Shown here piece after piece: positions 24,436 through 32,755 of a stretch of 64,000 nucleotides of DNA. The notes under the pieces are model-generated. The model was given only the letters and a program-made list of their open reading frames with translations. It ran no database searches and was not told where the DNA came from. The stretch covers positions 2,666,001 through 2,730,000 of the forward strand of contig NZ_AP022567.1 of the NCBI RefSeq assembly GCF_010727475.1. The letters are read 5' to 3'. How positions within the stretch are numbered: the first letter of the stretch is position 1; every line of letters starts with the position of its first letter. Position numbers and translations under genes: made by a program. Source of the stretch: Mycolicibacterium mageritense (GTDB lineage: Bacteria; Actinomycetota; Actinomycetes; Mycobacteriales; Mycobacteriaceae).

Positions 24436-24471
24436 GCACGGGTCATGGGAGAAGCACGGGTCATGGGAGAA
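24436..24471. repeat. Perfect 18-nt tandem duplication
   Basis: GCACGGGTCATGGGAGAA occurs twice head to tail (24436-24453, 24454-24471). The second copy contains the stop codon and last codons of the LLM gene on the minus strand, so the first copy is a duplicated 3' end lying just outside the CDS. It looks recent, since no base differs. Confidence 0.85.
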
Positions 24472-25291
24472 GGAAGCACCCCGGCCCTCCCCACGGCCCG
24501 TCCCGGATGACACCGAGCACGGTGTCGGGCGTCAGGTCATGCGGATGCTCGAAATCGGTTGCCCACCATGTCGCTCCGGCCGCGGCGTACGGGGATACGT
24601 CGGTTCCTGGCGGCACGGGGACCACGACATCGTACGGTTCCGTGTGGTTCTGCCGCAGCCGCATCACCGAGTCGATGGCTTCCGCGAGCTGATCCGGATG
24701 CTCGAGGTTGACCGGAAAGAACCCGTCGTAACGCGCGGCGCGCCGCAACGGCTTCGTGTTTCCGGGAAACCCGGCGATCCAGACGGGAATGCTCGACTGC
24801 TGAGGGCGAGGCAGGAAGGTGACGTCGTCGACGCGGAAATGCTCGCCGCGGTGGTGCACAGGCGCACCCGCCCAGGCTTGTTCGAGGATCGCCAGCGATT
24901 CGTCGAGCATCGCCGCACGCACGCGATCGTCGGTCTCCTCGCCGAAACGGCTGTATTCGGCCCCGAAGGCATCGCTACCCACTCCGGCGCCCAGCACCAG
25001 GCGACCGCCACTGAGGATGTCGAGCGCCGCGGTCTCGCGCGCGACCTTGGCGGGACGCCGGCGTGCAAGTGGGGTGACCATCGGGCCGATGCGGATGGTC
25101 TGCGTGAGCGCGGCAACGGCCGCGAGCGTCACCCACGGGTCGGCCACGGAACGCACAGGCGGACGCCAGCACAGGTGATCCCACACGAACAGTCCGTCCC
25201 ATCCCGCCTCCTCAGCGGCGACGGCGAGGCGTGCGACCACGCGCGGATCGGCGAGCTCGTCGAACAGCGGCAGCCAGACAGCGGATTTCAT
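24461..25291 (-). CDS. LLM-class F420/flavin-dependent oxidoreductase
   Basis: 276 residues, luciferase-like barrel: MKSAVWLPLFDELADPRVVARLA, AEEAGWDGLFVWDH, IGPMVTPLARRRPAKVARE, LDILSGGRLVLGAGVGSD and IPVWIAGF. Cofactor is F420 or FMN. The start ATG at 25291-25289 overlaps the stop of the alpha/beta hydrolase gene by 4 nt, so the two are translationally coupled. The stop lies inside a perfect 18-nt tandem duplication. It probably acts on the same substrate as the hydrolase, under the divergent LysR regulator. Confidence 0.87.
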   Translation of the reverse strand: MKSAVWLPLFDELADPRVVARLAVAAEEAGWDGLFVWDHLCWRPPVRSVADPWVTLAAVAALTQTIRIGPMVTPLARRRPAKVARETAALDILSGGRLVLGAGVGSDAFGAEYSRFGEETDDRVRAAMLDESLAILEQAWAGAPVHHRGEHFRVDDVTFLPRPQQSSIPVWIAGFPGNTKPLRRAARYDGFFPVNLEHPDQLAEAIDSVMRLRQNHTEPYDVVVPVPPGTDVSPYAAAGATWWATDFEHPHDLTPDTVLGVIRDGPWGGPGCFLLP

Positions 25292-26106
25292 GATGCGGTA
25301 TGCCTGACCAAGGCCGGGACGAACTGGTCCCACGCGGGCCTCAGCACGTCGTGTCCGGATCCGCGCAGGACGACGAGCTGAGACCCTGCAATCGCCTCGT
25401 GCAGGGCCTGGCCGTGGGGGACGCCGAAGACAGGATCGCATTCCCCTTGCACGACGAGGGTGGGCACGCGCACGTCGCGATAAGAACCACCCTGTGGGGC
25501 AACGAATTCCATGCGAAAGTGGTTGACCATTGCAGCCCTCAGGTCGACGCTGCGCGCGACGTCCTGGGCCGCGAGTGCCCGAACCTCCGCTTCATCGAAG
25601 TGCGGTGAGCGCCCGGCGTATGCCCGGATCGCGGCGACGATGTAGTCCACGGCCTCGTCGTCGTTCGCCATTTCGGGCATGCCGGGTGCCTCGACATGCC
25701 CGAACGGCAGATCCCCGGTGCTGGTGCTGACGAGGGTCAGGGTCGACACGCGGTCGGCGTGGTCGAGCGCAGCACCCAACGCGATCGCGCCCGACATGGA
25801 CCGGCCGACGACGTGCGCCCGTTGCACGCGCAATGCGTCGAGCAGTCCGATGGCGTCGAGTGTCAAATCGGTTGACGTGTAACCGGGTTCACCGACGGGG
25901 TACGTGACGGAGCGGCCGGTGTCGCGTTGGTCGTACCGGATGACGTAGCGTCCCGCCGCGGCGATTCGCCGACAGAGCTCGGCCTCCCACCACACCATCG
26001 ACGCGGACGCGCCGTGAATCAGCAGTATTGCGGGATCCTCTGGCGATCCGAAGGTTTGTGCGCAGATCCGGACACCGTTGATGGTGTGGAGCGTCTCGGG
26101 GGTCAT
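25288..26106 (-). CDS. Alpha/beta-hydrolase
   Basis: 272 residues. The oxyanion segment is LLIHGASAS, the nucleophile elbow is GRSMSG (Ser), a late Asp is in QGECDPVFG and the catalytic His is in GSGHDVL. The DQRDTGRS stretch is typical of esterase/epoxide-hydrolase-like members. It is the first gene of a two-gene operon with an LLM oxidoreductase and is divergent from a LysR regulator 55 nt away, so these three form one small catabolic or detoxifying unit. Confidence 0.87.
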   Translation of the reverse strand: MTPETLHTINGVRICAQTFGSPEDPAILLIHGASASMVWWEAELCRRIAAAGRYVIRYDQRDTGRSVTYPVGEPGYTSTDLTLDAIGLLDALRVQRAHVVGRSMSGAIALGAALDHADRVSTLTLVSTSTGDLPFGHVEAPGMPEMANDDEAVDYIVAAIRAYAGRSPHFDEAEVRALAAQDVARSVDLRAAMVNHFRMEFVAPQGGSYRDVRVPTLVVQGECDPVFGVPHGQALHEAIAGSQLVVLRGSGHDVLRPAWDQFVPALVRHTAS

Positions 26107-26154
26107 AGTTCAGACGCTATTCTCGACGCTTTATTCAGAAAAGCGATTCTCTCT

Positions 26155-26182
26155 GATAATTATGATCGGTATGTACGATCAT
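26155..26182. promoter_or_regulatory. LysR promoter -10 and inverted repeat
   Basis: GATAAT at 26155-26160 is close to a consensus -10 for the plus strand. Immediately after it ATGATCG-GTATGTA-CGATCAT (26162-26182) is a perfect 7-bp inverted repeat with a 7-nt spacer, fitting a LysR autoregulatory site. It overlaps the first possible start codons of the regulator, so transcription would begin very near its start. Confidence 0.5.
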
Positions 26183-27115
26183 CAGGTGATCGATTTTCGC
26201 CACCTCGCCGCTCTGCAGGCCATCGCGGAGGAGGGCACGTTCGGTCGGGCGGCGGCGCGGCTGGGCTATACGCAGTCCACCTTGAGCCAGCAGATTCGCG
26301 CGCTCGAACGAAAGGTCGGCGGTGTACTTTTCGACCGCCCACGCGGTCCGAAGCCACCACAGCTGACACCTTTGGGGCGGCTCGTGTTGAGCGAAGGGGG
26401 CCAACTGTTGGCGCGGTATGACGGACTGGTGAGCTCGATCGAGCGGTTCAAGGCCGGTGATGGCCGCGTCGACATCGGCACGTTCCAAACCGTCACCAAC
26501 GTACTCCTGCCTCCCGTGATGCGTCAGCTTCGAAAAGAGCACCCGCACTGCGACATCCGGCTGTACGAGGAGGAGACCGCCCGGCCCGCCCTCGGCGAAC
26601 TCGACCTCATGTTCTTCGACGGGCCCGGTGGCGACGATGTGGACAGCAGGCTGCTGCTCGAAGATGACCACGTGCTCATCGCGCGCCGAGGCGACCTGCC
26701 GGCGGGACCGGTGCGGTTGCAGAGCCTCGATGCCGTGCCGATGGTGGCACTGCCGGCAATATGTGACCAGGCCCGGGTCGAAGCGGCATTCGCCGCGGCG
26801 CACGTCGTACCGCGGATAGTCTTTCGTACCGCGGACAACCAGGCGGTGGTGTCCACGGTCCGCGCGGGACTCGGCTGGGCGGTGATGCCGGTGCTGGCCT
26901 GCGATGTCCGTCCCGATGACTCCGAGCTCTCGCTGCACCCGCTGACCCCGCGGCTGCCGAGGAGACCCATCTACGTATTGACTGCCGGGGCGCTTTCCCC
27001 GTTGGCCACTCGTGTTGTCGAATTGGCGCGCAGGGCGGCCGCCGACCTCGTGGCGAGCCGCCCACGCGGTCCGGGCGAGCGCGTGCTCATCCCCAGGGCG
27101 TCAGCGCGGCGGTAG
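26171..27115 (+). CDS. LysR-family transcriptional regulator
   Basis: 314 residues from ATG 26171 (ATG 26162 and GTG 26186 are also possible). The winged HTH at about 5-65 reads IDFRHLAALQAIAEEGTFGRAAARLGYTQ and STLSQQIRALE. The effector domain starts near residue 95 (VDIGTFQTVTNVLLPPVM), with two periplasmic-binding-like lobes. It is divergent from the hydrolase/LLM pair and probably controls it with a co-inducer. The stop TAG at 27113-27115 lies inside the palindrome that precedes the two-component genes. Confidence 0.87.
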   Translation: MYDHQVIDFRHLAALQAIAEEGTFGRAAARLGYTQSTLSQQIRALERKVGGVLFDRPRGPKPPQLTPLGRLVLSEGGQLLARYDGLVSSIERFKAGDGRVDIGTFQTVTNVLLPPVMRQLRKEHPHCDIRLYEEETARPALGELDLMFFDGPGGDDVDSRLLLEDDHVLIARRGDLPAGPVRLQSLDAVPMVALPAICDQARVEAAFAAAHVVPRIVFRTADNQAVVSTVRAGLGWAVMPVLACDVRPDDSELSLHPLTPRLPRRPIYVLTAGALSPLATRVVELARRAAADLVASRPRGPGERVLIPRASARR

Positions 27116-27127
27116 GGATATCCCTAC
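27112..27127. promoter_or_regulatory. Perfect 16-bp palindrome before the two-component operon
   Basis: GTAGGGATATCCCTAC is fully symmetric and lies 41 nt before the kinase start, overlapping the stop of the LysR gene. GGGA/TCCC-armed sites of this kind are used by NarL/LuxR-type response regulators for autoregulation. The downstream operon encodes such a regulator, so this is its likely operator. Confidence 0.65.
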
Positions 27128-27167
27128 ACTCAAACGCGGGCGGACGGGATGGGAGTGACGCCAGTTG

Positions 27168-28469
27168 ATGCCTAGCGTCGAGGATATGACCAAGACGGCG
27201 CAGCCTGAGCGAGTAGGCGTGATCCGCCAGCTCGGTGTCGACACCGCTTACCTCGTGCTCGGATTCCCGCTCGCCCTTGTCAGTTTCATCGTGATCGTGA
27301 CCGGGCTGTCGGTCGGCCTCGGCACGGTGGTCATCGCTGTCGGCGTGCCCTTGTTGGCATGCGTACTGCTGGTTGCCCGCTTCTTCGCCGACATCGAACG
27401 GTTGCGGTTCCCCGCGGTGCTGCGCCGGCCGCGGATGCGGCCGACGTATCGGACCGCTCCCCGCGGTGCGGGCATCTGGCGGCGGTTCGTCACGCCGCTC
27501 ACGCAGGGCCAGTGCTGGCTCGACGCGATGCACGCGATCGTGCACTTCCCGATCTCGGTGATCACGTTCAGCGTCGTGATCAGCTGGTGGGTCGCGGCGG
27601 TCGCGGGCACGCTGACCATCGCGTGGGACTGGAGCATTCCGCGGGGACCGGACAACACATCTCTCGCGCAACTGGTCGGGCTCGGTGACAGTGCCTTCGC
27701 GCGCATCGCCTTCCAGACGGCGATCGGCCTGGTCTGCTTGATCACCCTGCCGATCGTGGTCCGAGGGTGTGCCCTGCTCTCGGCCGGATTCAGCCGGATC
27801 CTGCTGACCGGAATGGCCGAAATGCGCCAGACCATCACGGTGCTGACCGAACAGAAGGCGGCGGCGGCATCGGCCGAGGCGATAGCGCTGCGCCGGCTGG
27901 AACGAGACATCCACGACGGGCCGCAACAGCGACTCGTGCGGCTCGCGATGGATCTGGGCCGCGCCCGTCAACAACTGGACAGCAACCCCCAGGCGCTACG
28001 GGACACCCTCGACGAGGCGATCAGCCAGACCCAGGAGTCCCTGAACGAACTACGCGCGTTGTCCCGTGGCATCGCCCCGCCGATCCTCACCGACCGTGGT
28101 CTGCCGAGTGCGCTTGCCGCACTTGCCGTTCGGTGCACCGTGCCGGTCGAGCTCGTGGTCGACCCCGAGCTCGGCACGACCGGCGGGCGGCTGGATCCGG
28201 CCGTGGAGACGGCCGTCTACTTCACGGTCGCCGAAGCTCTGACCAATGTGGCGAAGCACAGTGCCGCGGCCAACTGCTGGGTCACGGTGGCGCACGGTCC
28301 GGCCCGCGTCGGCGTCGAGATCGTCGACGACGGGGACGGCGGTGCCCACGTGGCGAAGGGACATGGTCTGGCCGGCCTCGTCGACCGGGTCCGGGCCAGC
28401 GGTGGCACTCTCACCGTGGTGAGCCCGGCCGGCGGGCCGACGACGATCGGAGTGGAGCTGCCGTGTTGA
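27168..28469 (+). CDS. Membrane sensor histidine kinase, NarL-partner type
   Basis: 433 residues. The N-terminal 'sensor' membrane domain has paired hydrophobic segments (about 22-65 and 120-205). The HisKA_3 dimerisation motif is RRLERDIHDGPQQRLV with the phospho-His, and the HATPase has AEALTNVAKHS (N box) and the G box GHGLAGLVDRV. It autophosphorylates and passes phosphate to the response regulator whose GTG overlaps its final codons. ATG 27168 is taken, ATG 27186 is possible. The signal is unknown. A 16-bp palindrome upstream suggests autoregulation. Confidence 0.88.
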   Translation: MPSVEDMTKTAQPERVGVIRQLGVDTAYLVLGFPLALVSFIVIVTGLSVGLGTVVIAVGVPLLACVLLVARFFADIERLRFPAVLRRPRMRPTYRTAPRGAGIWRRFVTPLTQGQCWLDAMHAIVHFPISVITFSVVISWWVAAVAGTLTIAWDWSIPRGPDNTSLAQLVGLGDSAFARIAFQTAIGLVCLITLPIVVRGCALLSAGFSRILLTGMAEMRQTITVLTEQKAAAASAEAIALRRLERDIHDGPQQRLVRLAMDLGRARQQLDSNPQALRDTLDEAISQTQESLNELRALSRGIAPPILTDRGLPSALAALAVRCTVPVELVVDPELGTTGGRLDPAVETAVYFTVAEALTNVAKHSAAANCWVTVAHGPARVGVEIVDDGDGGAHVAKGHGLAGLVDRVRASGGTLTVVSPAGGPTTIGVELPC

Positions 28470-29110
28470 GAGTTGCGGTGGCCGATGATTCGGTTCTCCT
28501 GCGCGAGGGCCTGATTCGGCTGCTCACCGAGAACGGTCACGATGTGGTCGCTGCTGTCGGTGACGGGCCGTCACTTGTGCAGGCGATCGAAGACCACCGG
28601 CCGGACGTCTCCGTGGTGGACGTCCGGATGCCGCCGTCGCACACCGACGAGGGGCTCCGGGCCGCGGTCGAGGCACGTCGGCGGGTGTCCCGCTCCCCGG
28701 TGTTGGTCCTGTCCCAGTACGTCGAGGTCTCCTACGCCGACGACCTGCTCGCCGACGGTGTCGGCGCGGTGGGCTACCTGCTCAAGGACCGAGTGTCCGC
28801 CGTCACCGATTTCCTCGATGCGGTGAATCGGGTGGCTTCTGGTGGCACGGTGCTCGATCCGGATGTCGTCGCACAGTTGTTGGTGCGGCGTCGCCGGGAC
28901 GATCCTCTGCGGCAGATGACCCTACGTGAGCAAGAGGTGCTCAGGCTGATGGCCGAGGGCCGGTCCAACACCAGCATCGCCCGCAGCCTGGTGGTCAGCA
29001 ATGGTGCGGTCGAGAAATACATCGGCAGCATCTTCACCAAGCTCATGCTGCCGCCCGACAGTGAGCACAATCGGCGCGTGCTCGCGGTGCTGAGGTATCT
29101 CAGCGGCTGA
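28463..29110 (+). CDS. NarL/LuxR-type response regulator
   Basis: 215 residues. Receiver domain: acidic pair in VAVADDSVLLREGL, phospho-acceptor Asp in SVVDVRMPP, the conserved Ser after VLVL (VLVLSQY) and Lys in GYLLKDR. C-terminal LuxR HTH: LTLREQEVLRLMAEGRSNTSIA then GAVEKYIGSIFTKL. It overlaps the kinase gene by 7 nt. It most likely binds the GTAGGGATATCCCTAC palindrome in front of the pair. Confidence 0.9.
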   Translation: MLRVAVADDSVLLREGLIRLLTENGHDVVAAVGDGPSLVQAIEDHRPDVSVVDVRMPPSHTDEGLRAAVEARRRVSRSPVLVLSQYVEVSYADDLLADGVGAVGYLLKDRVSAVTDFLDAVNRVASGGTVLDPDVVAQLLVRRRRDDPLRQMTLREQEVLRLMAEGRSNTSIARSLVVSNGAVEKYIGSIFTKLMLPPDSEHNRRVLAVLRYLSG

Positions 29111-29148
29111 TCACGCAGTAGCGCCGGTTCGGTACGGAAATCGATTGA

Positions 29149-30279
29149 TCAGCACACGAGGTGCTGACACAGCTGGTCGTAGGACCACGAAGTCAACCGG
29201 AACTGCCCGTCCCGAATGACTGCGACTGCAACGTCGTTCGCGTCCAGGCCGGAATGGTTGGCGGGCGAGAAGTGGTATTCGCCCTCAGGCGTGAGGCATC
29301 TCAACGAGTCCATCGCGCGCTGGACCGCGCGGGCGTCGTCGTCGCCTGCCGACTCGACGGCCGCGGCGATCAGTTGTACGGCGGTGTATCCGTCCACCGC
29401 GAACTGAGAGGGCGGTCGACCATGCCGGCGCTCAAAGGGGTCGCTGAGCGCGGAGATGGCGGTGCGGATCGGCGACGGCGGCAAGTCGGACCTGACACTG
29501 ACCAAGGATGTCGCGACGATGATGCCGTCGGCGCCCGGACCGACTGCATCGACAAACGCCGGGCTCGCGGCACCGAGGCCGGCAACCATGGGAATGTTCA
29601 GGCGCGCAGCGCGGTACGCCAGCGCCAAGCCGATGGCCGGCGGACCCGTGACCCACGCCATCAAGGCTTGCGCACCGCTCTGGGCGATCGAGGTGACTGT
29701 AGGTGTGAAATCCTCGGTGTCCACCTCGAACGACTCGACCGCTACCGCGTCGATTCCGAACTGGCTCAACATGGATTCCTGTTGCGCCCACGCGACGCGG
29801 TTGAACACGCTGTCGGAGTCGAAGGCCACACCAATCCTGGTGAGGCCCTGATCACGCAGATACCTGAGCAATTGTACCGCCACCAAGCGACCTGTCGGCG
29901 GAGTCATGAAGACATATGGCCGCACCGGGTCGACCTGTGTGTGCGCAGCTCCCGTCGACACGTACACGACTTTGCGCTCGTCGGTGTAGGGCAGTACGGC
30001 CAAGCTTGCGTTGGAGAAAGACGTGCCGACGACGGCGGTGACCCCGTTGTCGGTCAGCCCGAGGTAGGCGTCGACGGCCCCCTGGGGCAGGCTGCGATCA
30101 TCTACGGTCTTCAGCTCGACTCGCCGCCCGGTGAGCAGTCCGCCGGCGTCGTTGAGTTGCTGAACCGCCAGCTCCGCGCCGTCCCGATTCTCGGCGCCCA
30201 TGTAGTTCGAGCCCGTCAACGACGCGACCAGGCCTATGACGATCGCGGCGGTATCGGACTGCGGCACGTTGTGGGACAC
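29149..30279 (-). CDS. Periplasmic-binding-fold protein (AmiC/LivJ-like), no ABC partners
   Basis: 376 residues of the type I periplasmic-binding fold: IGLVASLTGSNYMGAENRDGAELAVQQLNDAGG, VVGTSFSNASLAVLPYTDE, RIGVAFDSDSVFNR and GYTAVQLIAAAV. This is the branched-chain amino acid/amide/urea binding family. No signal peptide is seen with GTG 30279 (AAGGTGG upstream) or with an alternative GTG 30396. No permease or ATPase is nearby. A cytosolic AmiC-like sensor role is possible. It is divergent from the second DUF1906 gene. Confidence 0.8.
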   Translation of the reverse strand: MSHNVPQSDTAAIVIGLVASLTGSNYMGAENRDGAELAVQQLNDAGGLLTGRRVELKTVDDRSLPQGAVDAYLGLTDNGVTAVVGTSFSNASLAVLPYTDERKVVYVSTGAAHTQVDPVRPYVFMTPPTGRLVAVQLLRYLRDQGLTRIGVAFDSDSVFNRVAWAQQESMLSQFGIDAVAVESFEVDTEDFTPTVTSIAQSGAQALMAWVTGPPAIGLALAYRAARLNIPMVAGLGAASPAFVDAVGPGADGIIVATSLVSVRSDLPPSPIRTAISALSDPFERRHGRPPSQFAVDGYTAVQLIAAAVESAGDDDARAVQRAMDSLRCLTPEGEYHFSPANHSGLDANDVAVAVIRDGQFRLTSWSYDQLCQHLVC

Positions 30280-30399
30280 CAACCACCTTCTGCCTCGGGC
30301 CTCGCGAAACGACTGCGGGAACGATATCGCGCGACTTGCGGCACGGATCGAGGTGCCGCTTCTGGACCGGTACCGGCCGCCGCGGATACGCTTCACGCC

Positions 30400-31179
30400 G
30401 TGACGCGATCCGCTTCACGGCGTGAAGTCCTCAGATCTGCCGCGGTGTTCGCGCCGGCATTGGCCGTCCCGGGCGCGCTGGCCGCGGCGCTCAGTACTCC
30501 GCGGGCCGTTGCCGAGGGTCTGCAGCTCATCGACTTCGCCGACCGGTTGGTGCAGCCCGAGCAGATCAAATCCGCAGGCTTCGGTGGCGCACTGGTGTAC
30601 GTGTCCGAACTGCGGCCGGGAGCCACCTTCGACTTCAAGCCGGTCACCCGTGACTACGCCGACCGTCTCCGGTCAGCGGGGTTGCAGATCGTCAGTTGCT
30701 ACCAGTTCGGCAAACCCGGCTGGCCGACCCCATCGGACTTCACCCGTGGTTACAACGGGGGTGTGGCCGACGCCCAGACCGCGGTGGGGCTGCACACCGC
30801 GGCCGGTGGCCCCGCGTCGGCGCCGATCTTCTTCAGCGTCGACGAGGACATCGATGCCACAACGTGGAAAACCTTGGCAGCCCAGTGGTTTCGGGGAATC
30901 AACTCCGTCTTGGGAGTGGCGCGCACCGGAATCTATGGCGGCAGGCGCCAGTGCGGCTGGGCCATCGCCGACGGTGTCGTCGGTTCCTCGACCAGCCCGG
31001 GTTACCGCTGGGCGTGGCAGACCAAGGCATGGTCGCGGGGCGAGCGCGAGCCGGCCGCGGTGCTGTTCCAGCGCGAAGTCGTCACGGCATCCGACCCGGG
31101 TTTCGTGATCGACGGCGTACACGTCGACGTGAATGACGTTCTCGCAGCCGATTTCGGCCAGTGGGACTTACCCCGATAG
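30400..31179 (+). CDS. Tat-exported DUF1906 (Rv2525c-like) protein, second copy
   Basis: 259 residues. Twin-arginine signal ASRREVLRSAA, then an Ala-rich hydrophobic core and cleavage near AVAEG. The mature barrel aligns with the copy at 19688-20458 throughout: LIDFADRLVQP, LVYVSELRPG, SCYQFGKPGW, DFTRGYNGGVADAQTA, IFFSVDEDID, TGIYGG, WAWQTKAWS and VHVDVNDVLAADFG. The acidic active-site candidates are kept. The start is GTG 30400. It probably acts in the envelope on a glycan. The two copies share the domain but sit in unrelated contexts. Confidence 0.87.
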   Translation: MTRSASRREVLRSAAVFAPALAVPGALAAALSTPRAVAEGLQLIDFADRLVQPEQIKSAGFGGALVYVSELRPGATFDFKPVTRDYADRLRSAGLQIVSCYQFGKPGWPTPSDFTRGYNGGVADAQTAVGLHTAAGGPASAPIFFSVDEDIDATTWKTLAAQWFRGINSVLGVARTGIYGGRRQCGWAIADGVVGSSTSPGYRWAWQTKAWSRGEREPAAVLFQREVVTASDPGFVIDGVHVDVNDVLAADFGQWDLPR

Positions 31180-31185
31180 CGCCGG

Positions 31186-31878
31186 TCAGCCCGTGCGCAC
31201 CGACAGTTCGTTACCGCGGCGCGGTTCGAACGGCAGCGGCATGGATCGGTACCCGTTGCCGGGATTGCGGACATAGGTGAGGTAGTCACCCGTCTCGTCG
31301 ACAGCGTTCTCTGCGATGACCAGAGCGCCTGGCGCCAACCGGGTTTCGAGAAGTCGCAGCACCGGGAGATACAGGCTCCATGCCCCGTCGAGCAGGACCA
31401 GATCGACCTGGCCACCGACGTCGTCGCGAAGTGTTTCAAGGGCGTCGCCGACGCGGATCTCCACGACGTCGGCCAAGCCGGCGGCGGCCAGATTGTCTTG
31501 CGCGCGACCGGCTTTGGTCGGCTCCAGTTCGGTGCTGATGAGATGACCTCCGCCGCCATCGCGGACGGCCGCCGCGAGATGGATCGTCGAGATGCCGAAT
31601 GACGTCCCGAACTCCACGATGTTCTTCGCCTGGCGGGCGCGTGCACAGATGTAGAGGAAGCGGCCGAGCTCGGCCGACACGTTCAGGTAATTGTCGGCGA
31701 ACTCGCGGTAGACAGCCTTGTAGTCTGCGGCTTCGCGCGCCAGCAGTTTCGCGATCTCCTCGCCGTTGTCGGCCAGTGCGTCGGCCCATTGCGCCTCCAG
31801 TGACCCGTCGGCGGCTTGCGCCTCGGCGAACAGCCGGTTCAGCACGTCGGCGACAGGCGGTGAGGTGAGGGTGTCCAT
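31186..31878 (-). CDS. Class I SAM-dependent O-methyltransferase
   Basis: 230 residues. SAM motif I is VEFGTSFGISTIHLA, motif II acidic end LISTELEP, motif III VDLVLLDGAWSLYLPVL. This is the catechol/caffeoyl-CoA O-methyltransferase-like group. It would methylate a hydroxyl on a small aromatic or lipid substrate. It is divergent from an AraC regulator with 90 nt between them; that gap holds GGGTTACCTAAC (31923-31934) as an unproven operator or promoter element. Confidence 0.86.
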   Translation of the reverse strand: MDTLTSPPVADVLNRLFAEAQAADGSLEAQWADALADNGEEIAKLLAREAADYKAVYREFADNYLNVSAELGRFLYICARARQAKNIVEFGTSFGISTIHLAAAVRDGGGGHLISTELEPTKAGRAQDNLAAAGLADVVEIRVGDALETLRDDVGGQVDLVLLDGAWSLYLPVLRLLETRLAPGALVIAENAVDETGDYLTYVRNPGNGYRSMPLPFEPRRGNELSVRTG

Positions 31879-31968
31879 GGATAGCTCCCTTGGTCGGTTC
31901 CGGGTGTCAGATGACGAACTAAGGGTTACCTAACAAAAGTGGTTGCACCACCGCTAATGTGACGGTCG

Positions 31969-32745
31969 ATGCCGGAAACCCGCCAACCTGTCGTCCCGCC
32001 GACCTACCCGGCGGGCGCGCCGCACAGCACTGGGTGGCTCACCGACGGCGTCCACATCGGCGTGCACCGCCACACCGAAGGTCAGCTGGTATATCCGGCG
32101 TTCGGCGCCCTGGCCACCACGACCGAGCGCGGAACGTGGGTGGCGCCCGCGAACCGCGTGACCTGGACCCCGCCCGGATTTGCGCATTCGCATCGCTTCT
32201 ACGGCAGGACGGATGTCCGCATAGTCGTCGTCCCTGTCGAACTGTGCTGCGAACTGGCGCGACAGCCCAGTGTGTTCGCGGTGAGTTCGCTACTGCGCGA
32301 GGCGATCTTGGCGCTCACCGATCGGCGCGAGACCCGTCGCGGCGCCTACGAACGGTTGCGGGCGGTGGTGCTCGACGAGCTTGTCGAAGCCCCCGAGCAG
32401 CCGCTGCACCTGCCCGAACCACGCGACGACCGGCTGCGTGCCGTTACGGATCTGCTGTATGCCGACCCGGCCCGGCCCGCGACCTTGGGCGAACTCGGCC
32501 GGACCGTCGGAGCGAGTGAACGTACCTTGAGCCGGCTGTTCCACACCGAGTTCGGGATGAGTTTTCACCGTTGGCGCACCATATTGCGGGTCCATCACGC
32601 CTTGCTTCATCTCACCAACGGCTGGTCGGTCACCGCCACCGCCGTGGAGTGCGGGTGGTCGAACCCGACGAGTTTCATCGACGCCTTCACGTCGGTTGTC
32701 GGTCAGACCCCGGGCCGCTACCAGGCCGAGCTGGACCGGCCGTGA
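31969..32745 (+). CDS. AraC-family transcriptional regulator
   Basis: 258 residues. The N-terminal cupin-like sensor (GVHIGVHRHTEGQLVYPAFG, WVAPANRVTWTPPGFAHSHRF) is followed by a C-terminal double HTH (about 160-255): TLGELGRTVGASERTLSRLF, then TATAVECGWSNPTSFIDAFTSVVGQTPGRY. The start is ATG 31969. It is divergent from the O-methyltransferase gene, which is its most likely target. The ligand is unknown. Confidence 0.87.
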   Translation: MPETRQPVVPPTYPAGAPHSTGWLTDGVHIGVHRHTEGQLVYPAFGALATTTERGTWVAPANRVTWTPPGFAHSHRFYGRTDVRIVVVPVELCCELARQPSVFAVSSLLREAILALTDRRETRRGAYERLRAVVLDELVEAPEQPLHLPEPRDDRLRAVTDLLYADPARPATLGELGRTVGASERTLSRLFHTEFGMSFHRWRTILRVHHALLHLTNGWSVTATAVECGWSNPTSFIDAFTSVVGQTPGRYQAELDRP

Positions 32746-32755
32746 ACTCGCCGGC

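Noticed and set aside
29161..30399. Long plus-strand extension in front of the second DUF1906 protein.
   Set aside because: The Tat signal peptide begins at GTG 30400. The extension is antisense to the periplasmic-binding-fold gene and has no domain.
31920..31937. TTAGGTAACCC-like element resembling half of an IdeR (iron) box between the O-methyltransferase and AraC genes.
   Set aside because: Only one half matches the TTAGG...CCTAA pattern, and no iron-related genes are adjacent.
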